From the NCBI RefSeq assembly GCF_000174815.1, contig NZ_ACNN01000007.1, forward strand, positions 78,501 to 142,500: 64,000 bases of DNA. Direction: 5' to 3'. The notes beneath the pieces were generated by a model. That model saw only the letters and a program-made list of their open reading frames with translations. It did not search any database and had not been told where the DNA came from. This document shows, piece by piece, positions 55,381 to 64,000 of the stretch (position 1 is its first letter; every line of letters starts with the position of its first letter). Origin of the DNA: Porphyromonas endodontalis ATCC 35406 (GTDB lineage: Bacteria > Bacteroidota > Bacteroidia > Bacteroidales > Porphyromonadaceae). The translations under genes were made by a program, and so were the position numbers.

Positions 55381-55574
55381 ATCGACCCTCTTTCCAGCTT
55401 TGGTATGCCGCCGTCACCACCCTGCTCGGCATCGTACTGCTCTTCTGTTCGTTTTATGCACCTCCCGAGGGGGAGATCTCTCCTACCGTAATGGTAGCTT
55501 TTGGCGAGATCTGCACCTTTGCCGGAGCTCTGATGGGTTTGGATTACAAATGGCGCAATCGAGACCCTAAATAG
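55377..55574 (+). CDS. Small membrane protein next to the amidase (holin-like?)
   Basis: 65 residues with two hydrophobic segments (WYAAVTTLLGIVLLFCSFY and VAFGEICTFAGALMGLDY) and a charged C-terminus (KWRNRDPK). The ATG overlaps the amidase stop, which suggests coupled synthesis. It may help the amidase cross the inner membrane; it is not similar to a named holin that I can recall. Confidence 0.6.
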   Translation: MNRPSFQLWYAAVTTLLGIVLLFCSFYAPPEGEISPTVMVAFGEICTFAGALMGLDYKWRNRDPK

Positions 55575-55606
55575 TGCGGAGCAAACCTCCCCTTTATACA
55601 CAACAC

Positions 55607-55644
55607 GACCCTCCGACCCCCTCTATACGGGGTGTAGGAGGGTC
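55607..55644 (+). terminator. Terminator of the amidase pair
   Basis: GACCCTCC (55607-55614) pairs with GGAGGGTC (55637-55644), with an inner ACCCC/GGGGT stem. Confidence 0.75.
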
Positions 55645-55726
55645 TCTATCTATCTCTCGAGACGCCCCAATTCCTTCGCATAATATACTTACAAAAAAGA
55701 GGAGGCACAAAGCTCCCAAATATTGC

Positions 55727-55735
55727 TACCTTTGC
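55727..55735 (+). promoter_or_regulatory. -7 box with a ~310-nt leader
   Basis: TACCTTTGC, a perfect match, with no obvious -33. The identical context ATTGCTACCTTTGC recurs at 56413-56426. Confidence 0.55.
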
Positions 55736-56049
55736 CTTGGTTACCTACCCAAAAGAGAGCCCGAGGAGCGGAGGCATTTACCGATCAAATTCTACCTCCC
55801 TGGGCGAGTCTGTAACCTAGCCGGAAGCTCTCCGAGGGAGGGGTAAAACCCGATTCTATATATAAGGGATGTAGTTCTCTCTCCCTAGAGAGGCGTGCAT
55901 CCACCCAAAGTTCTCCCCTCCCCTTCTGAATATCCCGGAGAGGAGAGAACACAACGAGAAGTTTATTTATCGCTCTTCTCCCCTCACACCACGCTAAGAA
56001 AGTGGGAGAAAAGAAAGAAGAGTATGTGTATATATTTTATTATCTATTT
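55736..56049 (+). other. Gene-free stretch, possibly a structured leader or small RNA
   Basis: No coding potential is evident. GGTTAC near the predicted start can pair with GTAACC about 75 nt further on, with GCCC/GGGC inside. A second hairpin with GTTCTC and GAGAAC arms ends near 55950. It may be a small RNA or only the leader of the next gene. Confidence 0.35.
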
Positions 56050-56367
56050 ATGATGAATTGGAAGATCAGGAAGTCGACCCCACAAGAGGAGCTGTGCTAT
56101 AGCTTAGAAGCTCGCCCCTATGCCACCCAAGAAGTTGCCCTCAAATGGTTTAGCATCGAAGGGAACATTACCAGCAACCCCAAGCAAAATGCCGTGCGCA
56201 ATATGCGCAACTACATCAAAAGACATCGCGACCTGCAAGAAGCCCTTGCCCGAGAGGGGTATCGCTCGTACATGCGCAGCCTATCCCCCGTATTGGTACA
56301 GCTCATTGTGACTCATCGCTCCAAGATGAAAGTGATCATAACCCCTATCGGTTTGGAGCATAGTTAG
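56050..56367 (+). CDS. Small DUF4248-like protein
   Basis: 105 residues from 56050 (MMNWKIRKS). The pattern YATQEVALKWFS...AVRNMRNYIKRHRDLQEALAREGY, then LSPVLVQLIV, resembles DUF4248, a small Bacteroidales protein often seen near HU-like proteins and amidases. The assignment is by memory of the pattern and is weak. Basic, no membrane span. Function unknown. Confidence 0.55.
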   Translation: MMNWKIRKSTPQEELCYSLEARPYATQEVALKWFSIEGNITSNPKQNAVRNMRNYIKRHRDLQEALAREGYRSYMRSLSPVLVQLIVTHRSKMKVIITPIGLEHS

Positions 56368-56417
56368 ATTCGCCTTTGTAGGAGGCATGGAGGTCTCTCT
56401 CATTGGCAAGAAATTGC

Positions 56418-56426
56418 TACCTTTGC
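56418..56426 (+). promoter_or_regulatory. -7 box upstream of a short ORF and corA
   Basis: TACCTTTGC within ATTGCTACCTTTGC. It can drive the short ORF at 56479 or a ~360-nt corA leader. Confidence 0.5.
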
Positions 56427-56478
56427 AGACGGAGTATTCCTCTCATAAATTAAAAGAGATTCGAAGTAATAAAAAGCA

Positions 56479-56598
56479 ATGACAGACGATTCGTTACCGC
56501 CGCAGACTTCAGACGATAAGTCGCCCATAGGCATAAAGTGCAGCGACCCAACAAGGCGAGAGAGCGTCTATCATGCTATTACGCTCGCCTCATTATAG
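56479..56598 (+). CDS. Possible small protein of 39 residues
   Basis: ATG at 56479 follows an A-rich leader ~50 nt after the predicted transcription start. The product begins MTDDSLPPQTSDDKSPIG and has no recognisable family. The sequence between 56599 and corA (56792) shows no further gene. It may be an upstream ORF or chance. Confidence 0.3.
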   Translation: MTDDSLPPQTSDDKSPIGIKCSDPTRRESVYHAITLASL

Positions 56599-56791
56599 AT
56601 AGGAGGAGAACGGAGGGCTATCCCAAGAGAAAGCCTCCCCACAAAAGCTCTCTCCCCCAAAGATGAATCTATAATTAGGGCTCCGAGCCTGCCCAATGCC
56701 CTGCCCTCTAAGGGGAGAATGAGGCATTTATTCTTATCGTCTACGCACTTTACGACAAAAACGTGCATTCCTTTCTCACGAAAAAAAGACT

Positions 56792-57721
56792 ATGCGTAGA
56801 TACTTTTACCCCGAAAAAGGCTTTGTTGAGACCGACACCCTACACGAGGGTTGCTGGATGAAAGTGGTAAGCCCCACGACAGAAGACCTCGACTTCTTGA
56901 CCAACGACCTGGGCATCCCCGAGTCGTTCATCGCCGACATTGCCGACGCCGACGAGCGTCCTCGTACGGAAGAAGAAGAGGGCTGGAACCTAACCATTGT
57001 GCGTATTCCCATCGTGGCAGCCGACTCTGCCACGCCCTATACCACCATCCCCATAGGTATTATTTACTCCCCCGAGCGGCACATTATGATAACGGTGTGC
57101 TACCATCGCACGCAGTTGATGCCCGATTTTATTGGGCATAACCGGCGCAAAAAGATTGTGGTAACGAGCGAGACGGATTTCATTTTCCGCTTGGTACACA
57201 GCTCGGCGGTATGGTTCCTAAAGTACCTCAAGCAGATAAGTTCGCTTATCATGGAAGCGGAAGAGGCTCTCGAGAGCAGCGTGCGCAACGAGGACCTTTT
57301 GCAGCTCATGAAGCTCCAAAAGTGCCTCGTATACTTTAGCACCTCCATCCGAGGCAACGAAGCGGTTATCAACAAGTTGCAGGGGAGCCGACGCAGCATC
57401 GGATACGACGAAGACCTTGCAGAAGACGTTAGTATTGAGCTCAAGCAGGCCTACAATACCGTGACTATCCATGCCGAAATCCTAACGGGTACGATGGATG
57501 CTTTTGCCAGCGTTATCTCCAACAATGTGAACACGATCATGAAGCGTATGACCAGTGTTTCCATCCTACTCATGCTCCCCACCCTTATTGCCAGCCTATA
57601 CGGGATGAACGTGCCCAACGGGCTGGAGCATTCTCCCATCGCATTTTGGGGGTTGGTAGTTATTGCCGTTGTTATCTCGGTAGGCGCATTCTTCCTGCTC
57701 AAACGCATCAAATGGTTTTAA
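56792..57721 (+). CDS. corA: CorA-family magnesium transporter
   Basis: 309 residues. The large cytoplasmic N-terminal domain is followed by two C-terminal membrane helices (VSILLMLPTLIASLYGMNV and WGLVVIAVVISVGAFFLL). The signature GMN (residues 271-273, in YGMNVPNG) forms the pore entrance. The usual loop after GMN is short (PNGLEHSPIAF). Imports Mg2+ and possibly Co2+ or Ni2+ passively. It ends 30 bp before the ABC-F gene. Confidence 0.92.
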   Translation: MRRYFYPEKGFVETDTLHEGCWMKVVSPTTEDLDFLTNDLGIPESFIADIADADERPRTEEEEGWNLTIVRIPIVAADSATPYTTIPIGIIYSPERHIMITVCYHRTQLMPDFIGHNRRKKIVVTSETDFIFRLVHSSAVWFLKYLKQISSLIMEAEEALESSVRNEDLLQLMKLQKCLVYFSTSIRGNEAVINKLQGSRRSIGYDEDLAEDVSIELKQAYNTVTIHAEILTGTMDAFASVISNNVNTIMKRMTSVSILLMLPTLIASLYGMNVPNGLEHSPIAFWGLVVIAVVISVGAFFLLKRIKWF

Positions 57722-59365
<1,644 letters not shown>

Positions 59366-59386
59366 TCATCAAGAATGCCATATCCT

Positions 59387-61462
59387 ATGAAAAGAACTAT
59401 CCTCAGCCTCCTCGCAGCCGTTTCGCTTGCCATACCCGTATATGCAGCAGGCTATAGCGATGGAAATCCAACCCAACAGACTTCTCAATCCTCTATGATG
59501 ACTCCGGAAATGCTCCTTACCATGGCTCGGATAGGAGGCTTCTCCCTCTCCCCAAACGGCAAACAGGTTGTGTACAGCGTGAGCCTACCAAGTATCCAAG
59601 ACAACAAGGCTAAGACGCAACTTTTCTTTGTCAATAGCGATGGTTCGGGTCGCAAAGCGCTCACTGACGGCACGCGCACAGCAGTCTCTCCTCGCTGGAT
59701 CGAAGACGGGAAGCGCATCGCCTATCTTACGGTTATTGAGGGCGAGATGCAACTTGTCAGCATCCTTCCCGATGGCACCGACCAGCGTCAAGTAACCCGC
59801 ATCCCCGGGGGAATCACCGGATACCTCTACAGCCAAGACGGTAAGCAACTCGTGTACACAGCGGACATCAAACTCCCCAATGAAGCAAAAGATCGCAACC
59901 CCGATCTCGATAAAATCTCGGGGCGTGTCATTACCGATCTTATGTACAAGCATTGGGATGAGTGGGTAGAAACCGCTCCGCATACTTTCGTTGCCTCTCT
60001 CGCTCAGCAGCCCATTACACAAGGGAAAGACCTCCTAGAAGGCGAACTGTTCGAGGCTCCCATGAAGCCCCACAGCGACGAGAGCGACATCGCCATTACC
60101 CCCGATGGTAAAGGGATTGCCTACGCTAGTCGTAAAAAAACGGGCTTGGAATACAGCATCTCTACCAACTCAGACATTTATTACTACGACCTCACAACCG
60201 GCACTACCACCAACCTAACCGAGGGTATGATGGGCTACGATACACATCCCTCCTTCTCCCCGGATGGTAAATACATGACATGGTGTAGCATGGAGCGCGA
60301 TGGGTACGAGTCGGATCTGATCCGCCTTTTCCTCCTCGATAGAACCACGGGCGAGAAGACCTATCTAACCGAGGGGTTTGAGTACAACGTAGAGCAACCC
60401 ACATGGAGCCAAGACGGCAAGAGCATCTACTTCATTGCTTGCGTTGAGGCCGAATCGCACCTATACGAACTCACGCTCAAGAACAAAAAAATCCGCCGTA
60501 TCACCCAAGGACAGATGGACTATGTGGGCTTCGACCTACAGGGCACGACGCTCGTTGCTGCACGCCAATCCATGCTAGCTCCAACCGACCTCTACCGCAT
60601 TGACCTCAAAAAAGGAACGGCTACGGCTATTACAAAGGAGAACGAATCGACACTCGCTCAGCTGGGAGACATTCGTTGCGAAAAGCGTTGGATGAATACC
60701 ACCAATGGCGAAAAGATGCTCGTATGGGTACTCTATCCCGCCAATTTTGATGCCTCAAAAAAATATCCCTCAATCCTATATTGCCAAGGAGGGCCACAGA
60801 GCACCATCAGCCAATTCTGGTCCTATCGTTGGAATCCTCGCATCATGGCGGAGAACGGATATATCGTAATTCTCCCCAACCGTCACGGCGTACCCGGATT
60901 CGGTAAGGCGTGGAACGAACAGATTAGTGGCGACTACGGCGGTCAGAACATGCGCGACTACCTAACGGCTGCCGATGAAATGAAGAAAGAATCCTACATA
61001 GATCCCAACGGGATGGGCTGTGTAGGTGCCAGCTACGGCGGCTTCTCGGTATATTGGCTTGCAGGTCATCACGAAAAGCGATTCAACTGCTTTATTGCCC
61101 ATGCCGGCATCTTCAATTTGGAAGCTCAGTACCTCGAAACGGAGGAGAAATGGTTTGCCAATTGGGATATGGGAGGTGCTCCTTGGGAAAAATCCAATGC
61201 AACCGCACAACGTACCTTTGCCACCTCGCCTCATCTCTTCGTGGATAAATGGGATACGCCCATACTTATCATTCACGGAGAGCGAGACTACCGCATCTTG
61301 GCGTCACAAGGGATGATGGCTTTTGACGCAGCTCGTATGCATGGCGTTCCCACCGAGATGTTGCTCTATCCTGACGAGAATCACTGGGTGCTCCAACCCC
61401 AGAATGCGGTACTTTGGCAGCGCACATTCTTCCGTTGGCTGGACCGTTGGCTCAAAAAATAA
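59387..61462 (+). CDS. dpp5: Dipeptidyl-peptidase 5 (S9 family)
   Basis: 691 residues from 59387 (MKRTILSLLAAVSLAIPVYA, signal peptide). Releases dipeptides from peptide N-termini in the periplasm, preferring hydrophobic or small residues at the second position. An N-terminal beta-propeller (FSLSPNGKQVVYSVSL; YDTHPSFSPDGKYMTWCSME) is followed by an alpha/beta-hydrolase domain with Ser549 (GASYGGF), Asp634 (HGERDYR) and His666 (DENHWVLQP). Long stretches match my memory of P. gingivalis DPP5, so the call is firm. Together with the secreted endopeptidases it fits growth on peptides. Confidence 0.95.
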   Translation: MKRTILSLLAAVSLAIPVYAAGYSDGNPTQQTSQSSMMTPEMLLTMARIGGFSLSPNGKQVVYSVSLPSIQDNKAKTQLFFVNSDGSGRKALTDGTRTAVSPRWIEDGKRIAYLTVIEGEMQLVSILPDGTDQRQVTRIPGGITGYLYSQDGKQLVYTADIKLPNEAKDRNPDLDKISGRVITDLMYKHWDEWVETAPHTFVASLAQQPITQGKDLLEGELFEAPMKPHSDESDIAITPDGKGIAYASRKKTGLEYSISTNSDIYYYDLTTGTTTNLTEGMMGYDTHPSFSPDGKYMTWCSMERDGYESDLIRLFLLDRTTGEKTYLTEGFEYNVEQPTWSQDGKSIYFIACVEAESHLYELTLKNKKIRRITQGQMDYVGFDLQGTTLVAARQSMLAPTDLYRIDLKKGTATAITKENESTLAQLGDIRCEKRWMNTTNGEKMLVWVLYPANFDASKKYPSILYCQGGPQSTISQFWSYRWNPRIMAENGYIVILPNRHGVPGFGKAWNEQISGDYGGQNMRDYLTAADEMKKESYIDPNGMGCVGASYGGFSVYWLAGHHEKRFNCFIAHAGIFNLEAQYLETEEKWFANWDMGGAPWEKSNATAQRTFATSPHLFVDKWDTPILIIHGERDYRILASQGMMAFDAARMHGVPTEMLLYPDENHWVLQPQNAVLWQRTFFRWLDRWLKK

Positions 61463-61534
61463 TCCTTTATAAACGTACAAACATGGGGCGTACCAAGATT
61501 TTTTGCTTGGTATGTGCCCCTGTTTTTTATTCCT

Positions 61535-62164
61535 ATGATTAAGAATATCATCTTCGATTTTGGAGGAGTACTTGTCGATCTCGATAGAGACGAAGCCGCC
61601 AGACGTTTTTTAAGCCTCGGGGTACACGACATAGAAGAGCTACTCGATCCCTACCTACAACGAGGGATTTTTCTAGAGCTTGAGCGGGGTACTTACTCTG
61701 CCTCTCGCTTCGAGGATCTCCTAAACGAGCAATACCATCTCTCCCTCACACATCAGCAGGTAAGCTGGGCTGTGCAAGGGTTTATAAAAGAGGTTCCTCT
61801 CTATAAGTACGACTATCTCCGTGAGTTGCGCAAAAAGTACTACCTCGGAATCCTAAGCAACACCAACCCCTACATTCTCGAAACGGTAGAGGCTCCCGGC
61901 TTCCTTCCCAATGGAGGTTCGCTCCCCCAAATGGTAGATCACATCTACGCCTCCTGCCGCATGGGACTTCTAAAGCCAAGCCCCGAAATATACCAAAAGA
62001 TGCTCTCCGAAGGGCAAATGAAGCCCGAAGAGACTCTCTTTGTAGATGATGGGATAGCGAACGTAGAGGCGGCTCAAACTCTCGGCATCCACTCTTTACT
62101 CGTAAAAAACACTGAAGACTGGCATGACGCCCTACAAGATATGCTCAATCAGCTGGAGAAGTAA
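61535..62164 (+). CDS. HAD-family hydrolase (subfamily IA, YihX-like)
   Basis: 209 residues from 61535 (MIKNIIFDFGGVLVDLD). Motif I has the nucleophile Asp8 (DFGGV); the usual second Asp is replaced by Gly, as in other DFGGV members. Motif II is LGILSNTNP, the lysine motif is MGLLKPSPEIY and motif IV is LFVDDGIANVEAA. Probably a small-molecule phosphatase; the substrate cannot be inferred. It is 72 bp downstream of dpp5. Confidence 0.87.
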   Translation: MIKNIIFDFGGVLVDLDRDEAARRFLSLGVHDIEELLDPYLQRGIFLELERGTYSASRFEDLLNEQYHLSLTHQQVSWAVQGFIKEVPLYKYDYLRELRKKYYLGILSNTNPYILETVEAPGFLPNGGSLPQMVDHIYASCRMGLLKPSPEIYQKMLSEGQMKPEETLFVDDGIANVEAAQTLGIHSLLVKNTEDWHDALQDMLNQLEK

Positions 62165-62240
62165 CCAACTAACTCTCTAAGAGACAAGAAAGTAAGATAT
62201 AAGCAAGAAAAATATTTTTGCTCTGTGAGATCTAAAATAG

Positions 62241-62270
62241 TTGCATATCAAAAGTTTGTAGTAACTTTGC
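62241..62270 (+). promoter_or_regulatory. -33/-7 promoter of acidic lipoprotein 1
   Basis: TTG (62241-62243), 18-nt spacer, TAACTTTGC (62262-62270). The leader is about 105 nt. Confidence 0.65.
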
Positions 62271-62379
62271 AGAGTATTTGCTGGAGCTACCCACAAAAGG
62301 GGATCGTCTAGCAGTTTCGTGTATCCACATTTGAGTGAGAATATAGAACAAAGAAATAGTATTATTAATTAAGAAGAAA

Positions 62380-62784
62380 ATGAAAAAGGTATTTGGTATC
62401 ATCGCTCTTTCTATGGCTCTTTTTGCCTGCGGTGGCAACAAAAACGAAGAAACAACTGACACAACTGCTACTGTTGTAGAAGAAGTTGTAACTCCTACTC
62501 TTCAAATGGGTGAATGGAAGGCTGGTGAAGTATCTCTTACCCTCAACGAAGATGCGTCTTTCATCTTTGTTGAAGGTGAAAAGAAAACTGAAGGTACTTA
62601 TGCTTTCAACGCAGAAACCAAGGAACTTACCCTTACTCCTAAAGAAGGTGAGCCTATGGTTTTGAACCTCACCGAAGCTGGTCTTGAACCTGCTGTTAAG
62701 GAAGAAGGCGCTGCTCCTGTAGTATTTGTAGCTCCCGCTCCTGTAGTAGAAGCTCCCGCTGCTGAAGAAGCTCCTGCACAATAA
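62380..62784 (+). CDS. Small acidic lipoprotein 1
   Basis: 134 residues. Lipoprotein signal to Cys17 (SMALFACGGNKNEET). The mature protein is acidic, with a small beta-rich core (MGEWKAGEVSLTLNED, KKTEGTYAFN) and an Ala/Pro/Glu-rich tail. The core resembles NlpE-like or copper-resistance-type folds only in outline. Codon use is strongly biased (GCT, GAA, CTT), as in highly expressed genes. The twin gene at 63199 shares the signal and first 45 residues almost exactly. Confidence 0.8.
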   Translation: MKKVFGIIALSMALFACGGNKNEETTDTTATVVEEVVTPTLQMGEWKAGEVSLTLNEDASFIFVEGEKKTEGTYAFNAETKELTLTPKEGEPMVLNLTEAGLEPAVKEEGAAPVVFVAPAPVVEAPAAEEAPAQ

Positions 62785-62850
62785 GAAAGGAATCTAATCA
62801 CCCTCTGTCTCTCCACTCTGAGAGACTTGGGAAAAGATAAACTTTAAGCG

Positions 62851-62881
62851 ACCGCTACTCCTCTTTACGAGGGGTGGCGGT
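62851..62881 (+). terminator. Terminator of acidic lipoprotein 1
   Basis: ACCGCTACTCCTC pairs with GAGGGGTGGCGGT across TTTAC, followed by TTCTCTTTTC. Confidence 0.75.
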
Positions 62882-62969
62882 TTCTCTTTTCTAGGAAGAA
62901 GATAGACGCCCAAACCCTTAGCGAAAAAAATCTACGCCCTAAGGTGTACAATATATAATCCATATTTTG

Positions 62970-62978
62970 TACTTTTGC
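62970..62978 (+). promoter_or_regulatory. -7 box of acidic lipoprotein 2
   Basis: TACTTTTGC. The ~215-nt leader to 63199 shows no gene. Confidence 0.55.
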
Positions 62979-63198
62979 AGCGGAAAAGGAGAGAGGGCAT
63001 TTAGGACCATAGGATAATCTCCACAGCTCCCAAGAGAGGGGCTGATTTCGATAATAGGAAAAAGAAGGGAGCCCATTCCCAAAAAGCCGAGGTGAACGCT
63101 AGTGGTCTATATGCGTTAGACACCATGCGTAAACATCGTGAGGTAAACAAAGAAGGGGCTCTACATTGGAAAGGATAATTTTTAATAAATCAATCGTT

Positions 63199-63639
63199 AT
63201 GATGAAAAAGATGATGGGCATCGTTGCCCTCTCAATGATGCTTTTTGCCTGCGGTGGCAACAAGAATGAGGAAACGGCAGACACAACTGCAACTGTTGTA
63301 GAAGAAGTAGTAGCTCCCGAACTCCAAATGGGTGAATACAAGGCTACATTCCCTATGGCAGACAAAGGTACTGCTGAAGAAGCTACTCTCGTAATCAAAG
63401 AAGGCAACCTCTGCGACTACAAGACTTCTACAGAAGACCTCAAGGACGTACCTTACACTTTTGCTGAAGGCAAGCTCACTTTTGCTGACAAGGCTTTCGA
63501 AGTAGAAAACGGTATGATCTACATGCTCGATCAAGATGGTAAGCGTGCTAACGTAGAAGGTTCTCAAGAATACATCTTCATGCTCGTTCCTGCTGAAGCT
63601 CCCGCTGAAGCACCCGCAGAAGCTGCTCCTGCAAAGTAA
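63199..63639 (+). CDS. Small acidic lipoprotein 2
   Basis: 146 residues from 63199 (MMKKMMGIV; an upstream ATG at 63166 is less likely). Lipoprotein signal to Cys18 (MLFACGGNKNEE). It shares the N-terminal part with lipoprotein 1, then a different acidic core (ATFPMADKGTAEEATLVIKE, LTFADKAFEVENGMIYML) and a PAEAPAEAPAEAAPAK tail. The same biased codon use is present. Its own promoter and terminator mark it as a separately expressed twin. Function unknown. Confidence 0.8.
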   Translation: MMKKMMGIVALSMMLFACGGNKNEETADTTATVVEEVVAPELQMGEYKATFPMADKGTAEEATLVIKEGNLCDYKTSTEDLKDVPYTFAEGKLTFADKAFEVENGMIYMLDQDGKRANVEGSQEYIFMLVPAEAPAEAPAEAAPAK

Positions 63640-63688
63640 GAAACCCAACAAATATCCCCTAGCCATCTAGCGGGATAAAAGAAAAGTC

Positions 63689-63728
63689 GATCGCTGCGCC
63701 CTTTCTCTATTAGGGCGTGGCGATCTTC
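63689..63728 (+). terminator. Terminator of acidic lipoprotein 2
   Basis: GATCGC-GCGCCCT (from 63689) pairs with AGGGCG-GGCGATC (to 63725) with one or two mismatches. The DNA from here to 63919 shows no gene. Confidence 0.7.
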
Positions 63729-63919
63729 TGTTTATGGGGCTACCCCTAGACTCTTGGAGCCATGAACTAGAGAACAGCCCCCCCAAGAGGAAAGGGAGAG
63801 ACGACAGATAGGGCACCCCTTTTCGCCTAAGACTCTCCTCGCTCCTCGCCCAAAACACCCGGACACTTCGGGCAAAAACCTTTTCGTTTCTGATCTATTC
63901 TCCCTCAAATCTCAACTGT

Positions 63920-64000
63920 GCAGATTCCAGTATCAAGTGCAACGGTATGACAAAAGTAGTGCTAAGACTTCATTTGGGGATTTAAAGTCCAACTTTTTCC
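63920..64000 (-). mobile_element. IS30-like element, 3' end, running off the window
   Basis: The minus strand encodes KLDFKSPNEVLALLLSYRCT with stop at 63933-63935, the end of the same transposase as the fragment near 43.5 kb. The IS end GATACTGGAATCTGC lies at 63920-63934. It continues beyond the window, so it cannot be told whether the copy is complete. Confidence 0.7.

Noticed and set aside
54274..56367. Integrated prophage
   Set aside because: Only HU-like, amidase and small proteins are present; no integrase, terminase, portal or tail genes.
56571..56768. 65-codon minus-strand ORF upstream of corA
   Set aside because: No promoter on that strand and no recognisable family; it opposes the local gene direction.

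Overview
The window looks like chromosome of a Porphyromonas-type member of the Bacteroidota. The reasons are these. Many genes are preceded by the Bacteroidota -7 box TAnnTTTG, several with a matching -33 TTG. Surface proteins end in type IX secretion (T9SS) C-terminal domains. There are Lys-endopeptidase-like trypsin-fold proteases, a close DPP5-type dipeptidyl peptidase, FimB/Mfa-type fimbrial proteins and HU-related DNA-binding proteins. It does not look like P. gingivalis itself, because it carries BspA-type leucine-rich proteins and three tandem protease paralogues. I saw no rRNA, tRNA or CRISPR array.

Layout. 0-2.4 kb: two tandem repeat (propeller-like) lipoproteins, the first cut by the window edge. 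2.5-3.5 kb: mutY. 3.8-7.0 kb: an operon of four small lipoproteins followed by a radical SAM/SPASM enzyme, the most distinctive system here. 7.1-12.3 kb: a TPR protein joined in frame to phosphoglycerate kinase, then a GNAT acetyltransferase and a PAP2 phosphatase. 12.4-15.8 kb: universal stress protein, small HTH protein and a BspA/DUF285 surface protein with a possible leader ORF. 16-25.5 kb: three paralogous secreted serine endopeptidases, each with its own promoter. 25.6-29.7 kb: the operon tsaD, cinA-like, PDZ protein, cvfB-like. 29.8-31.8 kb: a frameshifted leucine-rich T9SS protein. 31.9-42.9 kb: mostly housekeeping genes (leuS with yitT and DUF2752 genes, marC, tgt, metK) plus a kinase-fold/LRR gene pair. 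metK has a long leader resembling a SAM riboswitch with a terminator.

43.4-53.8 kb is an accessory fimbrial island. It starts with an IS30-like transposase remnant and a tandem copy of the IS end, then a 21-bp tandem repeat directly upstream of a membrane-bound TPR/AraC regulator. An apparent operon follows: a small protein, an OmpA-domain protein, a FimB/Mfa2 anchor, two fimbrillin-like lipoproteins, an HU-like protein, another fimbrillin and a fimbrillin-GLUG fusion that looks like a tip adhesin. 54-56.4 kb holds an HU-like / amidase / small membrane protein / DUF4248-like set. 56.8-62.2 kb holds corA, an ABC-F ATPase with a degenerate second site, dpp5 and a HAD hydrolase. 62.3-63.6 kb has twin small acidic lipoproteins. 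The window ends inside another IS30-like transposase 3' end, inverted relative to the one near 43.5 kb.

Much of the gene content serves life on proteins and peptides at a host surface: secreted endopeptidases cut proteins, DPP5 trims peptides, and fimbriae and LRR proteins contact surfaces. Coordinates of start codons were chosen from promoters, overlaps and family starts. No similarity search was run; family names rest on recognised motifs and remembered family sequences.
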